64,000 nt of DNA from Pseudomonas sp. HAR-UPW-AIA-41 (GTDB lineage Bacteria > Pseudomonadota > Gammaproteobacteria > Pseudomonadales > Pseudomonadaceae): positions 62,001 through 126,000 of the forward strand of contig NZ_NSLB01000005.1 in NCBI RefSeq assembly GCF_002304225.1, read 5' to 3'. Made by a program: the position numbers and the translations under genes. Under the pieces are notes generated by a model. That model was not told the DNA's origin. It did not search any database and saw only the letters and a list, made by a program, of their open reading frames with translations. Shown here piece by piece: positions 39,414-50,284 of this stretch (position 1 is its first letter; every line of letters begins with the position of its first letter).

Positions 39414-40871
39414 ATGAGCGAAGAGATTCTGATCAACATCACCCCGATGGAGTCCCGCGTTGCGGTGGTGGAAAACGGCGTGCTGCAGGAAGTTCACGTC
39501 GAGCGTACGCAAAAGCGCGGCATTGTCGGCAACATCTATAAAGGCAAGGTGGTTCGTGTGCTGCCGGGCATGCAGGCGGCCTTCGTCGATATCGGCCTGG
39601 AACGCGCGGCGTTCATCCATGCCGGCGAGATATCCAGCCGTGAAGGCAGTGCCGTGGAGTCCATCAGCGCTCTGGTGCATGAGGGGCAGAGCCTGGTGGT
39701 ACAGGTGACCAAGGACCCGATCGGCAGCAAGGGCGCGCGCCTGACCACGCAGCTGTCGATTCCTTCGCGCTATCTGGTGTATATGCCGCGCACTGCCCAT
39801 GTCGGCATTTCCCTGAAGATCGAAGACGAAGCCGAGCGCGAGCGCCTGAAGAAGGTGGTGACCGACTGTGTGGCAGCCGAAGGCATCGAGGAGGCGGGCG
39901 GCTTTATCCTGCGCACGGCCGCCGATGGCGCCAAGGCCGAGGATATCCTCGCCGATATCCGCTATCTGCGCCGCCTGTGGCAGCAGATTTCAAGCCAGAT
40001 GCAGACGGCCAAGACGCCCTCGGTGATCTATGAAGACCTGTCGCTGGCTCTGCGCACCCTGCGTGATCTGGTCAATTCGCGCATCGAGAAGATCCGCATT
40101 GATTCGCGCGAGACCTTCCAGAAAGTCACCCAGTTCGTCGATGAGCTGATGCCCGAGGTGGCTGACCGTCTGGAGCATTACCCGGGCGAGCGGCCGATCT
40201 TTGATCTGTATGGCGTCGAGGATGAAATCCAGAAGGCGCTGGAACGCAAGGTGCTGCTGAAGTCCGGTGGCTACCTGATCATCGACCCGACCGAGGCGAT
40301 GACCACCATCGATGTGAACACCGGCGCTTTCGTCGGCCATCGCACGTTGGAAGAGACCATCTTCAAGACCAATCTCGAGGCGGCCACGGCCATTGCCCGT
40401 CAGCTGCGCCTGCGCAACCTCGGTGGCATCATCATCATCGACTTCATCGACATGGAAGATGAAGAGCATCAGCGCCAGGTGCTGCGCACTCTGGAGAAGC
40501 AGCTCGAACGTGACCATGCCAAGACCAACATCATCGGCATCACCGAGCTGGGGCTGGTGCAGATGACCCGCAAGCGCACCCGCGAGAGCCTGCTGCAGGT
40601 GCTCTGCGAGCCGTGCCCGAGCTGTCAGGCGCGTGGCACTCTGAAGACCGCCGAGACCATCTGCTACGAGATCTTCCGCGAGATTCTGCGTGAGGCGCGG
40701 GCCTACCAGGCCGAGGGCTACCGGGTGCTGGCCAACCAGAAGGTGATCGACCGCCTGCTCGACGAGGAGTCGGGCAATGTCGCCGATCTGGAGGCTTTCA
40801 TCGGCCGACCGATCAAGTTCCAGGTCGAGGCCATGTACTCCCAGGAACAGTATGACGTGGTGCTGCTCTGA
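39414..40871 (+). CDS. rng: Ribonuclease G
   Basis: Endoribonuclease that matures the 5' end of 16S rRNA and turns over some mRNAs (485 aa). S1 domain near residues 40-125 (VGNIYKGKVVRVLPGMQAAFVDIG), catalytic-domain aspartates in IIDPTEAMTTIDVNTG near 300 and IIIIDFIDM near 343, and the zinc-link CEPCPSC near 404. The short length without a long acidic tail separates it from RNase E. ATG 39414 lies 7 bases after the maf stop. Confidence 0.97.
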   Translation: MSEEILINITPMESRVAVVENGVLQEVHVERTQKRGIVGNIYKGKVVRVLPGMQAAFVDIGLERAAFIHAGEISSREGSAVESISALVHEGQSLVVQVTKDPIGSKGARLTTQLSIPSRYLVYMPRTAHVGISLKIEDEAERERLKKVVTDCVAAEGIEEAGGFILRTAADGAKAEDILADIRYLRRLWQQISSQMQTAKTPSVIYEDLSLALRTLRDLVNSRIEKIRIDSRETFQKVTQFVDELMPEVADRLEHYPGERPIFDLYGVEDEIQKALERKVLLKSGGYLIIDPTEAMTTIDVNTGAFVGHRTLEETIFKTNLEAATAIARQLRLRNLGGIIIIDFIDMEDEEHQRQVLRTLEKQLERDHAKTNIIGITELGLVQMTRKRTRESLLQVLCEPCPSCQARGTLKTAETICYEIFREILREARAYQAEGYRVLANQKVIDRLLDEESGNVADLEAFIGRPIKFQVEAMYSQEQYDVVLL

Positions 40872-40893
40872 TGCCGTTTGAGGGCGCTGCGGC

Positions 40894-43800
40894 ATGAGCC
40901 GTCTGGGGCTCTGGCTGATCCGCCTGCTGCGTGGCCTGCTCGGTCTGGCCGCGTTTGTTCTGGTGTTGCTGGCGCTCTATGTCAGCCTCGGGCGCGAACT
41001 GGCACCGCTGGTTGCCGAATATCACGACGAGGTTGAGCAGCGGGCCAGTCAGGCGCTGGGGCTGCCGGTGCGTATCGGTCGCCTGCAGGGTGAGTGGAGC
41101 GGCCTGGCGCCGCGTCTGGTGGCGTACGACGTCGAACTGGGCGACGGGCAGCAGGGCCTGCAACTGCAGCAGATTGCCGTGGTACCGGCCGTTCTCGACA
41201 GTCTGCTGACTCGTGCGCCGCGCCTACGGCATGTTGAGCTGGCAGGCCTGCAATTACGCGTGGCGCAGGATGCCGCGGGTGACTGGCAGTTGCAGGGCTT
41301 GCCCAGCCGTCAGCCCGGGGCGGCGCTGGAGCCGCAGCAACTGCTGGCGGCGCTGGGCATGATCCAGCACCTGACTCTGCTCGACAGCCAACTGATCATT
41401 CAGCGCCAGGGCGCGGAGCCGCTGAGCCTGACCTATCTGGGCTTTACCCTGCACACGGGAAGGCGCCTGCACCTGGATGCCCGGGTAACCCTGCCGGATG
41501 GTCAGCCCCTGGCCCTGCAGCTCAAGGTGCGGCCGGACCTGAAGAACTGGCAGCAGTCGCCGGCGCAGCTCTACCTGAGTCTGCCGCAAAGCAACTGGGC
41601 GCAGTGGCTGCCGCAACAACTGTTGCGTGACTGGCGCTTTGCCGAACTCAAGGGCGGCGGTGAGCTGTGGCTGGACTGGCAGGGCCGTCTTCAGGGCGCC
41701 GTGGCCCGCCTGCATTTACCCAGCGTCAAGGCCAGTCATGCCAGCTACACCCCGCAGCAGTTCAGCGACCTGGGCTTTACCGCGCACTTCCGTCACACCG
41801 ACACGGGCTACCGCTTCGTTGTCGAAGAGCTGGGCTTGACCTACGACCAGCGGCGCTGGGGGCCGGTGGTGGTGGGTGTCGAACATCAGCATGAAACCGA
41901 TGAGGTGCAGGCCGAATGGCGCATCAGCGCCGATGAGCTGCAGCTGGCGCCGATTGCCCATGCGGTGAATGCGCTGGCGCCGCTGCCGGACAAGGCCCGG
42001 GAAGTGCTCAAGGCGCTGCGCCCGCGGGGCACCCTGAGCAACCTGCAGGTGGACTGGCGCCCCCAGCGGGAAGGGGCCAAGCGTCTGGAGTTTGCCGCTA
42101 ATCTGGAGCAGGTCGGTGTCTCTGCCTGGGAGGGGGCGCCGGCGGCGGAAAATGTCAGTGGCAGCGTCAGCGGCGATTTGCAGCAGGGACAACTGCGTCT
42201 GGCCAGCGAGGCGTTCGGTCTGCATTTTGCCACGCTGTTCCCCGAGCTCTGGCGCTACCACGAGGCCGGCGCACTGCTCAAATGGCAGCTGAACGAGCAG
42301 GAGCTGGTGCTCAACAGTCCCTACCTGCGCCTGCGTGGCGACGAGGGCGAACTGGCCGGTGATTTCACCGTGCGCCTGATGCGTGATGCGCAGGCCGAGG
42401 ACTACATGGACCTGCGGGTCGGCCTGCGTCAGGGGCAGGCGCAGGCGGCCAAGAAATACCTGCCGAGCCGTTCGCCAGGCTTCAGCCCTGAACTGGCCAA
42501 GTGGCTGGATGAAGCCATCCGGGGGGCACGTATCGAAGAGGGGGTCTTCGAGTACCAGGGCTCACTGATGAAAGGTGCAGACCCGGCCGCCAGCAGTATT
42601 GGCCTCTACTTCAAGGTCAGCGAGGCAGAGCTGGATTATCAGCCGGGCTGGCCGGCTCTGCGCCAGGCGGCCGGTGAAGTCTGGGTCGAAGACAGTGGCG
42701 TGCAGGTGCGCGTCAGCAGCGGCCAGTTGCATGACAGTCGGGTACGCCAGGCAGTGGCCCGGGTGCCTCATGTTGCCGCCGGGCAGGTACCTCGTCTGCT
42801 GCTTCAGGCGGATCTGGACAGCAGTGTGGAAGATGCCCTGCGCACGCTGCGCGAGGCGCCGATCCCCAATCAGGATTTTGCCGACTGGCGTGGTCAGGGC
42901 GCGCTGAGCGCCAAGCTGCAACTGGATATCCCGCTGGCAGCCGGTGCCGCGCCGGGTGTACAGGTGGCCTTTAGCAGCGAGGATGCCAGTTTGCAGCTGA
43001 GCAATCCTGTGCTGTCGTTGAGCCGCATCAAGGGCGATTTCAACTTTGACCTGGCCAAGGGACTCAGTGCTCAGGCGGTGTCGGCGCGGGTTCTGGAACA
43101 TGAGGTGCGTGGCCGCATTCGTGCTGAGGGCAGCGCCGGGCGGCAGCGCACACGCATTGAAGTACAGGGCCGGGCCCCCTTGAAACCGGTACTGGATTGG
43201 CTGGCGGTCAGCCAGCCGCTGCCACTGCGCGGCGAATTGCCCTATCAGTTGCAGCTCAATATCGAGGGAGCAGACAGCCTTCTCACGCTCGACAGTGACC
43301 TTAGAGGGCTGGCCATCGACTTGCCGCCACCCTTTGGCAAGACCGCTGACGAGCGCCGTACGACCCGCTGGCGCATGACGCTGGCTGGCGCACAGCGGCG
43401 TTATCAGCTGGAGCAGCCGGAGCAGCTCAGCCTGGTAATGCAAATGCCGCCGGGAGACTGGGCCAGGGCCGCGACTGCCGTGGTGATTGGTCCGGGCAAG
43501 GCCATACTGCCGGCACAAGCCGGACTGCGTGTGCGCGGCGAGCTGGCCGAGTTCTCGCTGGAGGACTGGCAGGCAGCGCTCAAACCCTATGCGCAGAATG
43601 CCGTGCGTCCGACTGTGGCTGCCGATGTCGCCCTGCAGATTGGTCGTTTCCGGGGCTTCGGCATTGACCAGCAGCAGGTTGGCGTAACCCTGCAGCGAGC
43701 TGAAGGCGCCTGGAAACTGGGCGTCGACAGTCCGCTGGCCAGGGGGAAGGTGAGTGTGGCGGATGCTTCTGGCGAGCCGATGCAGGTGAGTCTGGATTAT

Positions 43801-44706
43801 CTGTCGCTGCCCAAGTCTGAGGCGCTCAAGGGCGTGGATGTGGAGAGCAGTGACCCGCTTGGCAGTGTCGATCCGCGCATTCTGCCGGCGATGGATGTGC
43901 AGATCGCCAAGGTGCTTTACGGTAACGAGCTACTGGGTAGCTGGCGTTTCAAGGCACGCCCGCAGACGCAGGGCAGTCAGTTCAGTGATCTGCAGCTGGA
44001 ACTCAAGGGTATGCTGCTCAACGGCTCGCTGAGCTGGAACCAGGAGGCCGGCGGCTCGCGTACCACCTATCAGGGGCGTCTGGCCGGGGGCAACCTGCGC
44101 GATGTGCTGACGGCCTGGGGCTATGCGCCCACGGTGAGCAGCGAGCATTTTCGCCTGGATGTGGCCGGCGACTGGCCCGGCTCGCCGGCCGGGCTGAGCC
44201 TCAAGCGGTTCTCCGGAACCCTGGACGCCAGCCTGCGTAAAGGTGCTATCAGTAATGTCGAGGGCGGAGCGCAGGCCCTGCGGGTCTTCGGTCTGCTCAA
44301 CTTCAACGCGATTGGCCGCCGCTTGCGTCTGGATTTCAGCGACCTGTTCGGTGAGGGCCTGGCCTATGACCGGATGAAGGTGCGCCTGGAAGGGCCGCAG
44401 GGGGTATTTGTCACGCGCGAACCGCTGCGCATCGAGGGGCCCTCCACGCTGATCGAATTGAATGGCACCCTGGACATGGCCAGGGATCAGATCAATGCGA
44501 AGCTGCTGGTGTCGCTGCCGGTCAGCAACAACCTGCCGCTGGCGGCCCTGATTGCCGGGGCTCCGGCCATCGGGGGGGCGCTGTTCGTGGTCGACAAGCT
44601 GCTCGGTGACCGGGTGGCACGCGTGGCCAGTGTGAAATACCACGTCAGCGGGCCCTGGCAGGATCCGCAGATCAGCTTCCTCAAACCGGATCAGCAGAAA
44701 CCCTGA
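40894..44706 (+). CDS. yhdP: YhdP family AsmA-like envelope protein
   Basis: Very large protein (1270 aa) with one N-terminal TM anchor (residues 6-33) and a long periplasmic body of repeated amphipathic beta-strands ending in the AsmA-like C-terminal region (YRLDVAGDWPGSPAGLSL type). YhdP-family bridge proteins carry phospholipids between inner and outer membranes together with TamB and YdbH. Near the C-terminus VEGGAQALRVFGLLNF and the LPVSNNLPLAAL segment are family-conserved. Placed after rng as in other gamma-proteobacteria. Confidence 0.93.
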   Translation: MSRLGLWLIRLLRGLLGLAAFVLVLLALYVSLGRELAPLVAEYHDEVEQRASQALGLPVRIGRLQGEWSGLAPRLVAYDVELGDGQQGLQLQQIAVVPAVLDSLLTRAPRLRHVELAGLQLRVAQDAAGDWQLQGLPSRQPGAALEPQQLLAALGMIQHLTLLDSQLIIQRQGAEPLSLTYLGFTLHTGRRLHLDARVTLPDGQPLALQLKVRPDLKNWQQSPAQLYLSLPQSNWAQWLPQQLLRDWRFAELKGGGELWLDWQGRLQGAVARLHLPSVKASHASYTPQQFSDLGFTAHFRHTDTGYRFVVEELGLTYDQRRWGPVVVGVEHQHETDEVQAEWRISADELQLAPIAHAVNALAPLPDKAREVLKALRPRGTLSNLQVDWRPQREGAKRLEFAANLEQVGVSAWEGAPAAENVSGSVSGDLQQGQLRLASEAFGLHFATLFPELWRYHEAGALLKWQLNEQELVLNSPYLRLRGDEGELAGDFTVRLMRDAQAEDYMDLRVGLRQGQAQAAKKYLPSRSPGFSPELAKWLDEAIRGARIEEGVFEYQGSLMKGADPAASSIGLYFKVSEAELDYQPGWPALRQAAGEVWVEDSGVQVRVSSGQLHDSRVRQAVARVPHVAAGQVPRLLLQADLDSSVEDALRTLREAPIPNQDFADWRGQGALSAKLQLDIPLAAGAAPGVQVAFSSEDASLQLSNPVLSLSRIKGDFNFDLAKGLSAQAVSARVLEHEVRGRIRAEGSAGRQRTRIEVQGRAPLKPVLDWLAVSQPLPLRGELPYQLQLNIEGADSLLTLDSDLRGLAIDLPPPFGKTADERRTTRWRMTLAGAQRRYQLEQPEQLSLVMQMPPGDWARAATAVVIGPGKAILPAQAGLRVRGELAEFSLEDWQAALKPYAQNAVRPTVAADVALQIGRFRGFGIDQQQVGVTLQRAEGAWKLGVDSPLARGKVSVADASGEPMQVSLDYLSLPKSEALKGVDVESSDPLGSVDPRILPAMDVQIAKVLYGNELLGSWRFKARPQTQGSQFSDLQLELKGMLLNGSLSWNQEAGGSRTTYQGRLAGGNLRDVLTAWGYAPTVSSEHFRLDVAGDWPGSPAGLSLKRFSGTLDASLRKGAISNVEGGAQALRVFGLLNFNAIGRRLRLDFSDLFGEGLAYDRMKVRLEGPQGVFVTREPLRIEGPSTLIELNGTLDMARDQINAKLLVSLPVSNNLPLAALIAGAPAIGGALFVVDKLLGDRVARVASVKYHVSGPWQDPQISFLKPDQQKP

Positions 44707-44766
44707 GCAGCCTGTGCTTGCCTGTGTCAGTCTGATGACTGTCAGGGTGAATGAAGTCGAGACGTC

Positions 44767-45627
44767 ATGACAATTGCAGTAATTCAAATGGTCAGTCAGG
44801 CCGACGTTGCGCAGAACCTGCGTGATGCCCGGCGTCTGCTGGAACGAGCCGCAGAGGCCGGCGCGCGGCTGGCGGTGTTGCCGGAAAATTTTGCCGCCAT
44901 CGGCCGCAGCGATCTGCCTGCATTGGGCGCGGCCGAGGCGCGCGGTGAAGGACCGATTCTGCCGTGGCTGCGTCAAAGCTGCCGTGATCTGGGCCTGTGG
45001 CTCGTGGCGGGGACCATCCCGTTACCGCCCGATGCTAAGCCCGACGCGCGCCCGCATGCCTGTTCGCTGCTGCTGGATGATCAGGGTCAGCGCGTGGCGC
45101 GCTACGACAAACTGCACCTGTTCGATGTCGATGTGGCCGACAGCCGCGGTCGCTACCGTGAGTCGGATGACTATGCCCATGGCAGTCAGGCGGTGGTGGC
45201 CGATACGCCCGTGGGGCGTCTGGGGTTGTCGGTGTGCTACGACCTGCGCTTTCCCGAGTTGTACACCGCGCTGCGTGAGCAGGGCGCCGAGCTGATCAGC
45301 GTGCCTGCGGCCTTCACCGCCGTGACGGGCGCGGCGCACTGGCAGGTATTGACCCGTGCCCGGGCCATCGAGACGCAGTGCTATGTGCTGGCGGCCAATC
45401 AGGGTGGCACCCATCCGGGGCCGCGGCAGACCTTTGGCCACTCGGCCATCATCGATCCCTGGGGCGTGGTGCTGGCCGAGCAGCCTGAAGGTGAGGCGCT
45501 GCTGCTGGGCGCGCGAGATGCCCAGGCTCAGGCAGAGATACGTCAGCGCATGCCGATCAGCCAGCACCGGCGCTTTTCCATTTCCCGTATTACCAGTAAC
45601 GACCGCACGATGGCCGTTTCGGAGTGA
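44767..45627 (+). CDS. Nitrilase-superfamily carbon-nitrogen hydrolase (Nit1/YafV-like amidase)
   Basis: Cytoplasmic amidase (286 aa) with the Glu-Lys-Cys triad: Glu40 in [10 protein letters not shown], Lys in [13 protein letters not shown] near 117, and Cys in [13 protein letters not shown] near 158. Closest in pattern to Nit1-type enzymes that hydrolyse deaminated glutathione. The fixed neighbourhood yhdP-nit-tldD is typical of Pseudomonas. Ends four codons before the tldD ATG, overlapping an in-frame GTG. Confidence 0.93.
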   Translation: MTIAVIQMVSQADVAQNLRDARRLLERAAEAGARLAVLPENFAAIGRSDLPALGAAEARGEGPILPWLRQSCRDLGLWLVAGTIPLPPDAKPDARPHACSLLLDDQGQRVARYDKLHLFDVDVADSRGRYRESDDYAHGSQAVVADTPVGRLGLSVCYDLRFPELYTALREQGAELISVPAAFTAVTGAAHWQVLTRARAIETQCYVLAANQGGTHPGPRQTFGHSAIIDPWGVVLAEQPEGEALLLGARDAQAQAEIRQRMPISQHRRFSISRITSNDRTMAVSE

Positions 45628-45629
45628 AC

Positions 45630-47087
45630 ATGAACAATCCCCTGTCCATCGTCAGCGAGCAGTTGCTCAGCCCGGGCGGACTCGATCTCGATCAGCTGCA
45701 GGGCATCCTGGGTGAACTGGCCGGCCCCGGTATCGATGCGGCCGACCTGTATTTCCAGGGCCAGGTGTCCGAGTCATGGATGCTGGAGGATGGCATCGTC
45801 AAGGAGGGCAGCTTTCACCTGGATCAGGGTGTCGGTGTGCGTGCCCTGTCCGGTGAAAAGACCGGTTTTGCCTACAGCAACAGCCTCACTGCCGAGGCTT
45901 TGCGCCAGGCGGCCCGCGCGGCCCGCAGCATTGCCCGTGCCGGGCAGCAGGGGCGGGTGCAGGCGTTTGCACCGGCTTCGGTGCCGGCCCTGTATATCGA
46001 TGGCAATCCGCTGGATGTGCTCAGCCGTGCGGAAAAGGTCGAGTTGCTCAAACAGGTGGATCAGGCCACGCGTGCCTTCGATCCGCGCATTCAGCAGGTG
46101 ACCGTGAGCCTGGCCGGCGTCTGGGACCGTGTGCTGGTGGCGGGCATGGATGGCAGTCTGGCGGCGGATATCCGCCCGCTGGTGCGTTTCAATGTCAGTG
46201 TCATCGTCGAACAGAATGGTCGCCGCGAGCGCGGTGGCCATGGCGGTGGCGGCCGTACCGATTACCGCTACTTCCTGCAGAAGGCCGGTAGCGAGCAGAA
46301 CCGCGCCATGGACTATGCCCGCGAGGCGGTGCGCCAGGCGCTGGTCAATCTGGAAGCCGTTCCGGCGCCGGCGGGTACATTGCCGGTGGTGCTCGGCCCG
46401 GGCTGGTCCGGGGTGTTGCTGCACGAGGCCGTCGGTCACGGTCTGGAAGGGGATTTCAACCGCAAGGGCAGCTCGGCCTACAGTGGCCGCATCGGCGAGC
46501 AGGTGGCTTCCAGCCTGTGCACCATCGTCGACGACGGCACCCTGGCCGATCGCCGCGGCTCACTGAGCGTGGATGACGAGGGCACGCCGACCCAGTGCAC
46601 CACGCTGATCGAGAACGGCGTGCTCAAGGGCTACATGCAGGACAAGCTGAATGCCCGGCTGATGGGCGTGGCGGCCACCGGCAATGGCCGGCGCGAGTCC
46701 TACGCCAATCTGCCGATGCCGCGCATGACCAATACCTACATGCTGGCCGGGCAGAGTGATCCGCAGGAAATCATCGCGTCGGTGGAGCGGGGTATCTACT
46801 GTGCCAGCCTCGGCGGTGGTCAGGTGGATATCACCAGTGGCAAGTTCGTCTTCACCACCAGCGAGGCCTACCTGATCGAGAATGGCCGCATCACCACTCC
46901 GGTCAAGGGCGCGACCCTGATTGGCAATGGTCCGGAGGCGATGGGGCGGGTGTCGATGGTCGGCAACGACCTGGCGCTGGACAGCGGGGTCGGTACCTGT
47001 GGCAAGGATGGTCAGTCGGTGCCGGTGGGCGTGGGTCAGCCGACCCTGAAGATTGATGCCATGACCGTAGGCGGAACTGGGGCCTGA
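45630..47087 (+). CDS. tldD: TldD metalloprotease subunit
   Basis: Zinc peptidase subunit of TldD/TldE, which degrades unfolded peptides and matures some ribosomal peptides and toxins (485 aa). The zinc motif HExxxH is in [13 protein letters not shown] near residue 265; [14 protein letters not shown] and [14 protein letters not shown] follow. ATG 45630 with CGGAG upstream is preferred over the in-frame GTG 45624. Its partner pmbA (tldE) lies 640 bases downstream, beyond yjgA on the other strand. Confidence 0.96.
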   Translation: MNNPLSIVSEQLLSPGGLDLDQLQGILGELAGPGIDAADLYFQGQVSESWMLEDGIVKEGSFHLDQGVGVRALSGEKTGFAYSNSLTAEALRQAARAARSIARAGQQGRVQAFAPASVPALYIDGNPLDVLSRAEKVELLKQVDQATRAFDPRIQQVTVSLAGVWDRVLVAGMDGSLAADIRPLVRFNVSVIVEQNGRRERGGHGGGGRTDYRYFLQKAGSEQNRAMDYAREAVRQALVNLEAVPAPAGTLPVVLGPGWSGVLLHEAVGHGLEGDFNRKGSSAYSGRIGEQVASSLCTIVDDGTLADRRGSLSVDDEGTPTQCTTLIENGVLKGYMQDKLNARLMGVAATGNGRRESYANLPMPRMTNTYMLAGQSDPQEIIASVERGIYCASLGGGQVDITSGKFVFTTSEAYLIENGRITTPVKGATLIGNGPEAMGRVSMVGNDLALDSGVGTCGKDGQSVPVGVGQPTLKIDAMTVGGTGA

Positions 47088-47116
47088 TGCTGCACCGGTT
47101 CCGCGAGTCGCAGTGG

Positions 47117-47638
47117 CTAGCGCAGGCCGCGCTGGGTTTCATCCAGTTCGCGGATGTACTTGAACACCTTGCGTGCGGCCGCCGGTGGCTTGCTCTGCGC
47201 GGCTTCATGTTGCGCCTGACGCAGCAGCTGACGCAGGTGCTGGGCATCGGCGTCCGGGTACTGGTTGATAAAGTTGTTCAGCGCTTCATCGCTGCCGGTC
47301 AGCAGCAGGTCGCGCCAGCGCTCAAGGGCGTGGAAGCGTTCGTTGTACTGGCGGGTAGAGGCGTCCAACTGGTCGATCAGCGTGGTAATCGCCTCGACAT
47401 CGGCGCTGCGCATCAGTTTGCCGATGTACTGGATATGACGTTTGCGCGCGATGTGCGCCTTGTGCTTCGGCGCATCGTCCAGCGCCTTGCGCAGGGCATC
47501 ACTGAGCGGCAGCTTGCTCAGCAGCTCAGGCTTGAGGGTGGTCAGGCGTTCGCCCAGGTCCTGCAGCGCATGCAGCTCGCGCTTGACCTGGGTTTTGCTC
47601 TTCTCGCCAGAGAAGTCATCGTCGTACATTTCAGACAT
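47117..47638 (-). CDS. yjgA: YjgA/DarP family ribosome biogenesis protein
   Basis: Small basic DUF615 protein (173 aa) associated with late 50S subunit assembly. Begins [21 protein letters not shown], then [26 protein letters not shown] and [22 protein letters not shown], all typical. Start ATG 47638; the much longer open frame upstream on this strand is the shadow of pmbA. It lies between tldD and pmbA, divergent from pmbA. Confidence 0.94.
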   Translation of the reverse strand: MSEMYDDDFSGEKSKTQVKRELHALQDLGERLTTLKPELLSKLPLSDALRKALDDAPKHKAHIARKRHIQYIGKLMRSADVEAITTLIDQLDASTRQYNERFHALERWRDLLLTGSDEALNNFINQYPDADAQHLRQLLRQAQHEAAQSKPPAAARKVFKYIRELDETQRGLR

Positions 47639-47731
47639 GGGGCGGATCCAGTGGGGAACGCCGCCATGATAACCAGTCAGGGCCGGCTTGTCCGGCCCGG
47701 CCGCGCAGCGGTCAGTGGAACGGAGTAGGTT

Positions 47732-49078
47732 ATGAGTGCAGTTGCCAGTGTCGGACCCCAGGCCTTGCCGGCCCTGCAGGAGCAGGTCGAGGCGATTGTT
47801 GCCGAGGCGCGACGGCAGGGCGCGACGGCCTGCGAGGTGGCGGTTTCGCTGGAGCAGGGGTTGTCTACCACGGTGCGTCACGGCGACGTGGAGACTGTGG
47901 AGTTCAACCGCGACCAGGGTTTTGGCGTGACCCTCTATGTCGGTCAGCGCAAGGGTTCGGCCAGTACCTCGGCCAGCGGCGCCGAGGCGATTCGCGAGAC
48001 GGTGGCCGCGGCCCTGGCGATTGCCAGGCACGCCTCCGAGGATGAGTGTGCCGGTCTGGCGGATGCCGAACTGATGGCCCGCGAGCAGGTTGAGCTGGAC
48101 CTCTACCACCCCTGGGAGCTCCCACCAGAGCGGGCCGTGGAGCTGGCGCTGAGTTGCGAGCAGGCGGCCATGGCCGTTGATCCTCGGGTGCAGAAGGCCG
48201 ATGGCACGACCCTGAACACCCATCAGGGCTGCCGGGTGTATGGCAACAGTCATGGTTTTATCGGCGGCTATGCCAGCACCCGGCACAGTCTGAGCTGCGT
48301 GATGATTGCCGAAAGCACCGGTCAGATGCAGCGCGACTACTGGTACGACGTGGCCCGCCGTGGCGACGATCTGCAGGCGGCCGAGCTGATCGGCCGTCGC
48401 GCGGCGGAGCGCGCTGCGGCCCGGCTTGGCGCGCGTAGCGTTCCGACAGGCGAAGTGCCGGTGCTGTTCGCGGCGGAGTTGGCTACCGGCCTCTTTGGCC
48501 ATTTTCTCGCCGCGATTTCCGGCGGCAATTTGTACCGCAAGTCTTCCTTCCTCGAAGGGGCTCTGGGGCAGCAGGTGTTCCCCGACTGGCTGAGTCTCCA
48601 CGAGCTGCCGCATCTGCGTGGCGCGCTGGGCAGCGCGGCGTTCGATGGCGACGGTCTGGCGACCTATGCCAAGCCCTTTGTTGAACAGGGGCAACTGGTC
48701 AGCTACATCCTCGGTACCTACTCCGGGCGCAAGCTGGGCATGCCCAGCACGGCCAATGCCGGCGGCGTGCACAACCTGCAGGTCAGTCACGGCGACGAGT
48801 CCCAGACCGCGCTGCTCAAGCGCATGGGGCGCGGCCTGCTGGTTACCGAGTTGATGGGGCAGGGCCTGAATCTGGTGACGGGCGACTACTCGCGGGGGGC
48901 GGCGGGCTACTGGGTGGAAAATGGCGAGATCCAGTTCCCCGTCCATGAAGTCACTATCGCCGGTAACTTGCGCGAGATGTTTGCGCAGATCGTCGCGATT
49001 GGCGGTGATGTGGAGCGGCGAGGCAATATCCACACCGGCTCGGTGCTGCTGGAGCGGATGATGGTGGCCGGCAGCTAG
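47732..49078 (+). CDS. pmbA: TldE/PmbA metalloprotease-associated subunit
   Basis: Partner of TldD (448 aa); structurally similar but without the HExxxH zinc site. Conserved segments: [19 protein letters not shown] near residue 45, SVYALLHTxx-free middle, [19 protein letters not shown] near 265, [21 protein letters not shown] near 325, and [19 protein letters not shown] near 390. ATG 47732 with CGGAGTAGG upstream. Confidence 0.95.
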   Translation: MSAVASVGPQALPALQEQVEAIVAEARRQGATACEVAVSLEQGLSTTVRHGDVETVEFNRDQGFGVTLYVGQRKGSASTSASGAEAIRETVAAALAIARHASEDECAGLADAELMAREQVELDLYHPWELPPERAVELALSCEQAAMAVDPRVQKADGTTLNTHQGCRVYGNSHGFIGGYASTRHSLSCVMIAESTGQMQRDYWYDVARRGDDLQAAELIGRRAAERAAARLGARSVPTGEVPVLFAAELATGLFGHFLAAISGGNLYRKSSFLEGALGQQVFPDWLSLHELPHLRGALGSAAFDGDGLATYAKPFVEQGQLVSYILGTYSGRKLGMPSTANAGGVHNLQVSHGDESQTALLKRMGRGLLVTELMGQGLNLVTGDYSRGAAGYWVENGEIQFPVHEVTIAGNLREMFAQIVAIGGDVERRGNIHTGSVLLERMMVAGS

Positions 49079-49090
49079 GTTCTGCGCGGC

Positions 49091-49125
49091 CATGAAAAAG
49101 GGCGCCAAAGGCGCCCTTTTTCATG
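49091..49125. terminator. Bidirectional terminator between pmbA and ptsO
   Basis: A perfect 16-bp stem (49091-49106 with 49110-49125) around AAA, with GGGCGCC core and A5/T5 tracts on each arm. It serves the convergent pmbA and ptsO transcripts. Confidence 0.95.
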
Positions 49126-49135
49126 GGAGGCGACG

Positions 49136-49408
49136 CTACTCGCCCTCGTCGAACCTGTTGTTGATCAGTTCGATCAGTGCCGCCAGTGCCGCCTCTTCAT
49201 CCTCACCTTGGGTCAGTAGATGCACGCTGGTGCCCTTGCCGGCGGCCAGCATCATCACGGCCATGATGCTCTTGCCGTCGACCTGGCTCTCAGCGCTGCG
49301 ACCTATGCGGACGTTGGAGCTGAACTGGCTGGCTACGCCGACGAATTTGGCCGCCGCGCGTGCATGCAGGCCGAGTTTGTTGATGATGGTGATTTCGCAG
49401 GCGGGCAT
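49136..49408 (-). CDS. ptsO: Nitrogen-PTS phosphocarrier protein NPr (HPr-like)
   Basis: Phosphocarrier of the regulatory nitrogen-related PTS (90 aa), passing phosphate from PtsP to PtsN. The active-site His15 lies in KLGLHARAAAKF, and the helix-2 region SIMAVMMLAAGKGT is conserved. Last gene of the kdsD-to-ptsO minus-strand cluster, 12 bases downstream of rapZ. Confidence 0.96.
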   Translation of the reverse strand: MPACEITIINKLGLHARAAAKFVGVASQFSSNVRIGRSAESQVDGKSIMAVMMLAAGKGTSVHLLTQGEDEEAALAALIELINNRFDEGE

Positions 49409-49420
49409 TGCCGTCGATCC

Positions 49421-50281
49421 TTATTCGCTGAGATCGCGGTGGCGAATCTGTACGTTCTTCAGGGCGGGTTTGAGGGCGGCACCCAGGCGTTCGGCGATGT
49501 ACACCGAGCGGTGGTGCCCGCCGGTGCAGCCGATGGCGATGGTCACATAGGCGCGATTGCTGGCGGCAAAACGCGGCAGCCACTTCAGCAGGTAGGCGTG
49601 GATGTCCTGGTACATTTCTTCGACATCGGCCTGTGCGGCGAGATAGTCGCGGACCGCCTCGTCCCTACCGGACTGCTCGCGCAGTTCGGGCTTCCAATAG
49701 GGGTTGGGCAGGCAGCGTACGTCGAAGACCAGATCGGCATCGACCGGCATGCCGCGCTTGAAACCGAATGACTCGACCAGAAAGGCGGTGCCGGGCTCGG
49801 GCTTGTTCAGCAGGCGCAGGCGCAGCGTGTCGCGCAGCTGATAGAGGTTGAGACTGGTGGTGTCCAGACGCAGATCCGCCAGGTCGGCAATCGGGTGCAG
49901 CAGCGTCGACTCGTCGCGAATGGCTTCGGCCAGTGAACGGTTTTCATTGGTCAGCGGGTGGCGCCGGCGCGTTTCCGAAAAGCGCTTGAGCAGGGTGCTT
50001 TCTTCGGCATCGAGAAACAGCACATCGACCTGGATATGTCTTGCCCGGACCTCGGCCAGCAGATCGGGGAAACGCTGCAGATGGCTGGGCAGGTTGCGCG
50101 CGTCGATCGACACGGCGACCTGCGGATGCAGCAGCTCGGTATGCACCAGCGCGCGTTCCGCGAGCTCCGGCAGGAGCCCGGCGGGCAGGTTGTCGATGCA
50201 ATAGAAACCGTTGTCTTCCAGAACATCGAGAGCGGTGCTTTTACCCGAGCCGGAGCGGCCGCTGACGATGATCAGACGCAT
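49421..50281 (-). CDS. rapZ: RNase adapter / nucleotide-binding protein RapZ
   Basis: P-loop protein (286 aa) that in enterobacteria guides RNase E to small RNAs controlling glucosamine-6-phosphate synthase. Walker [12 protein letters not shown] at residues 8-18, [23 protein letters not shown] near 95, and the C-terminal [17 protein letters not shown] near 250. In Pseudomonas it is always beside ptsN and ptsO, suggesting an envelope-metabolism link. Confidence 0.96.
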   Translation of the reverse strand: MRLIIVSGRSGSGKSTALDVLEDNGFYCIDNLPAGLLPELAERALVHTELLHPQVAVSIDARNLPSHLQRFPDLLAEVRARHIQVDVLFLDAEESTLLKRFSETRRRHPLTNENRSLAEAIRDESTLLHPIADLADLRLDTTSLNLYQLRDTLRLRLLNKPEPGTAFLVESFGFKRGMPVDADLVFDVRCLPNPYWKPELREQSGRDEAVRDYLAAQADVEEMYQDIHAYLLKWLPRFAASNRAYVTIAIGCTGGHHRSVYIAERLGAALKPALKNVQIRHRDLSE

Positions 50282-50284
50282 GAT

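Noticed and set aside
47639..49108. A long N-terminal extension of the yjgA frame antisense to pmbA
   Set aside because: Only the part from ATG 47638 matches the DUF615 family; the rest is the shadow of pmbA.
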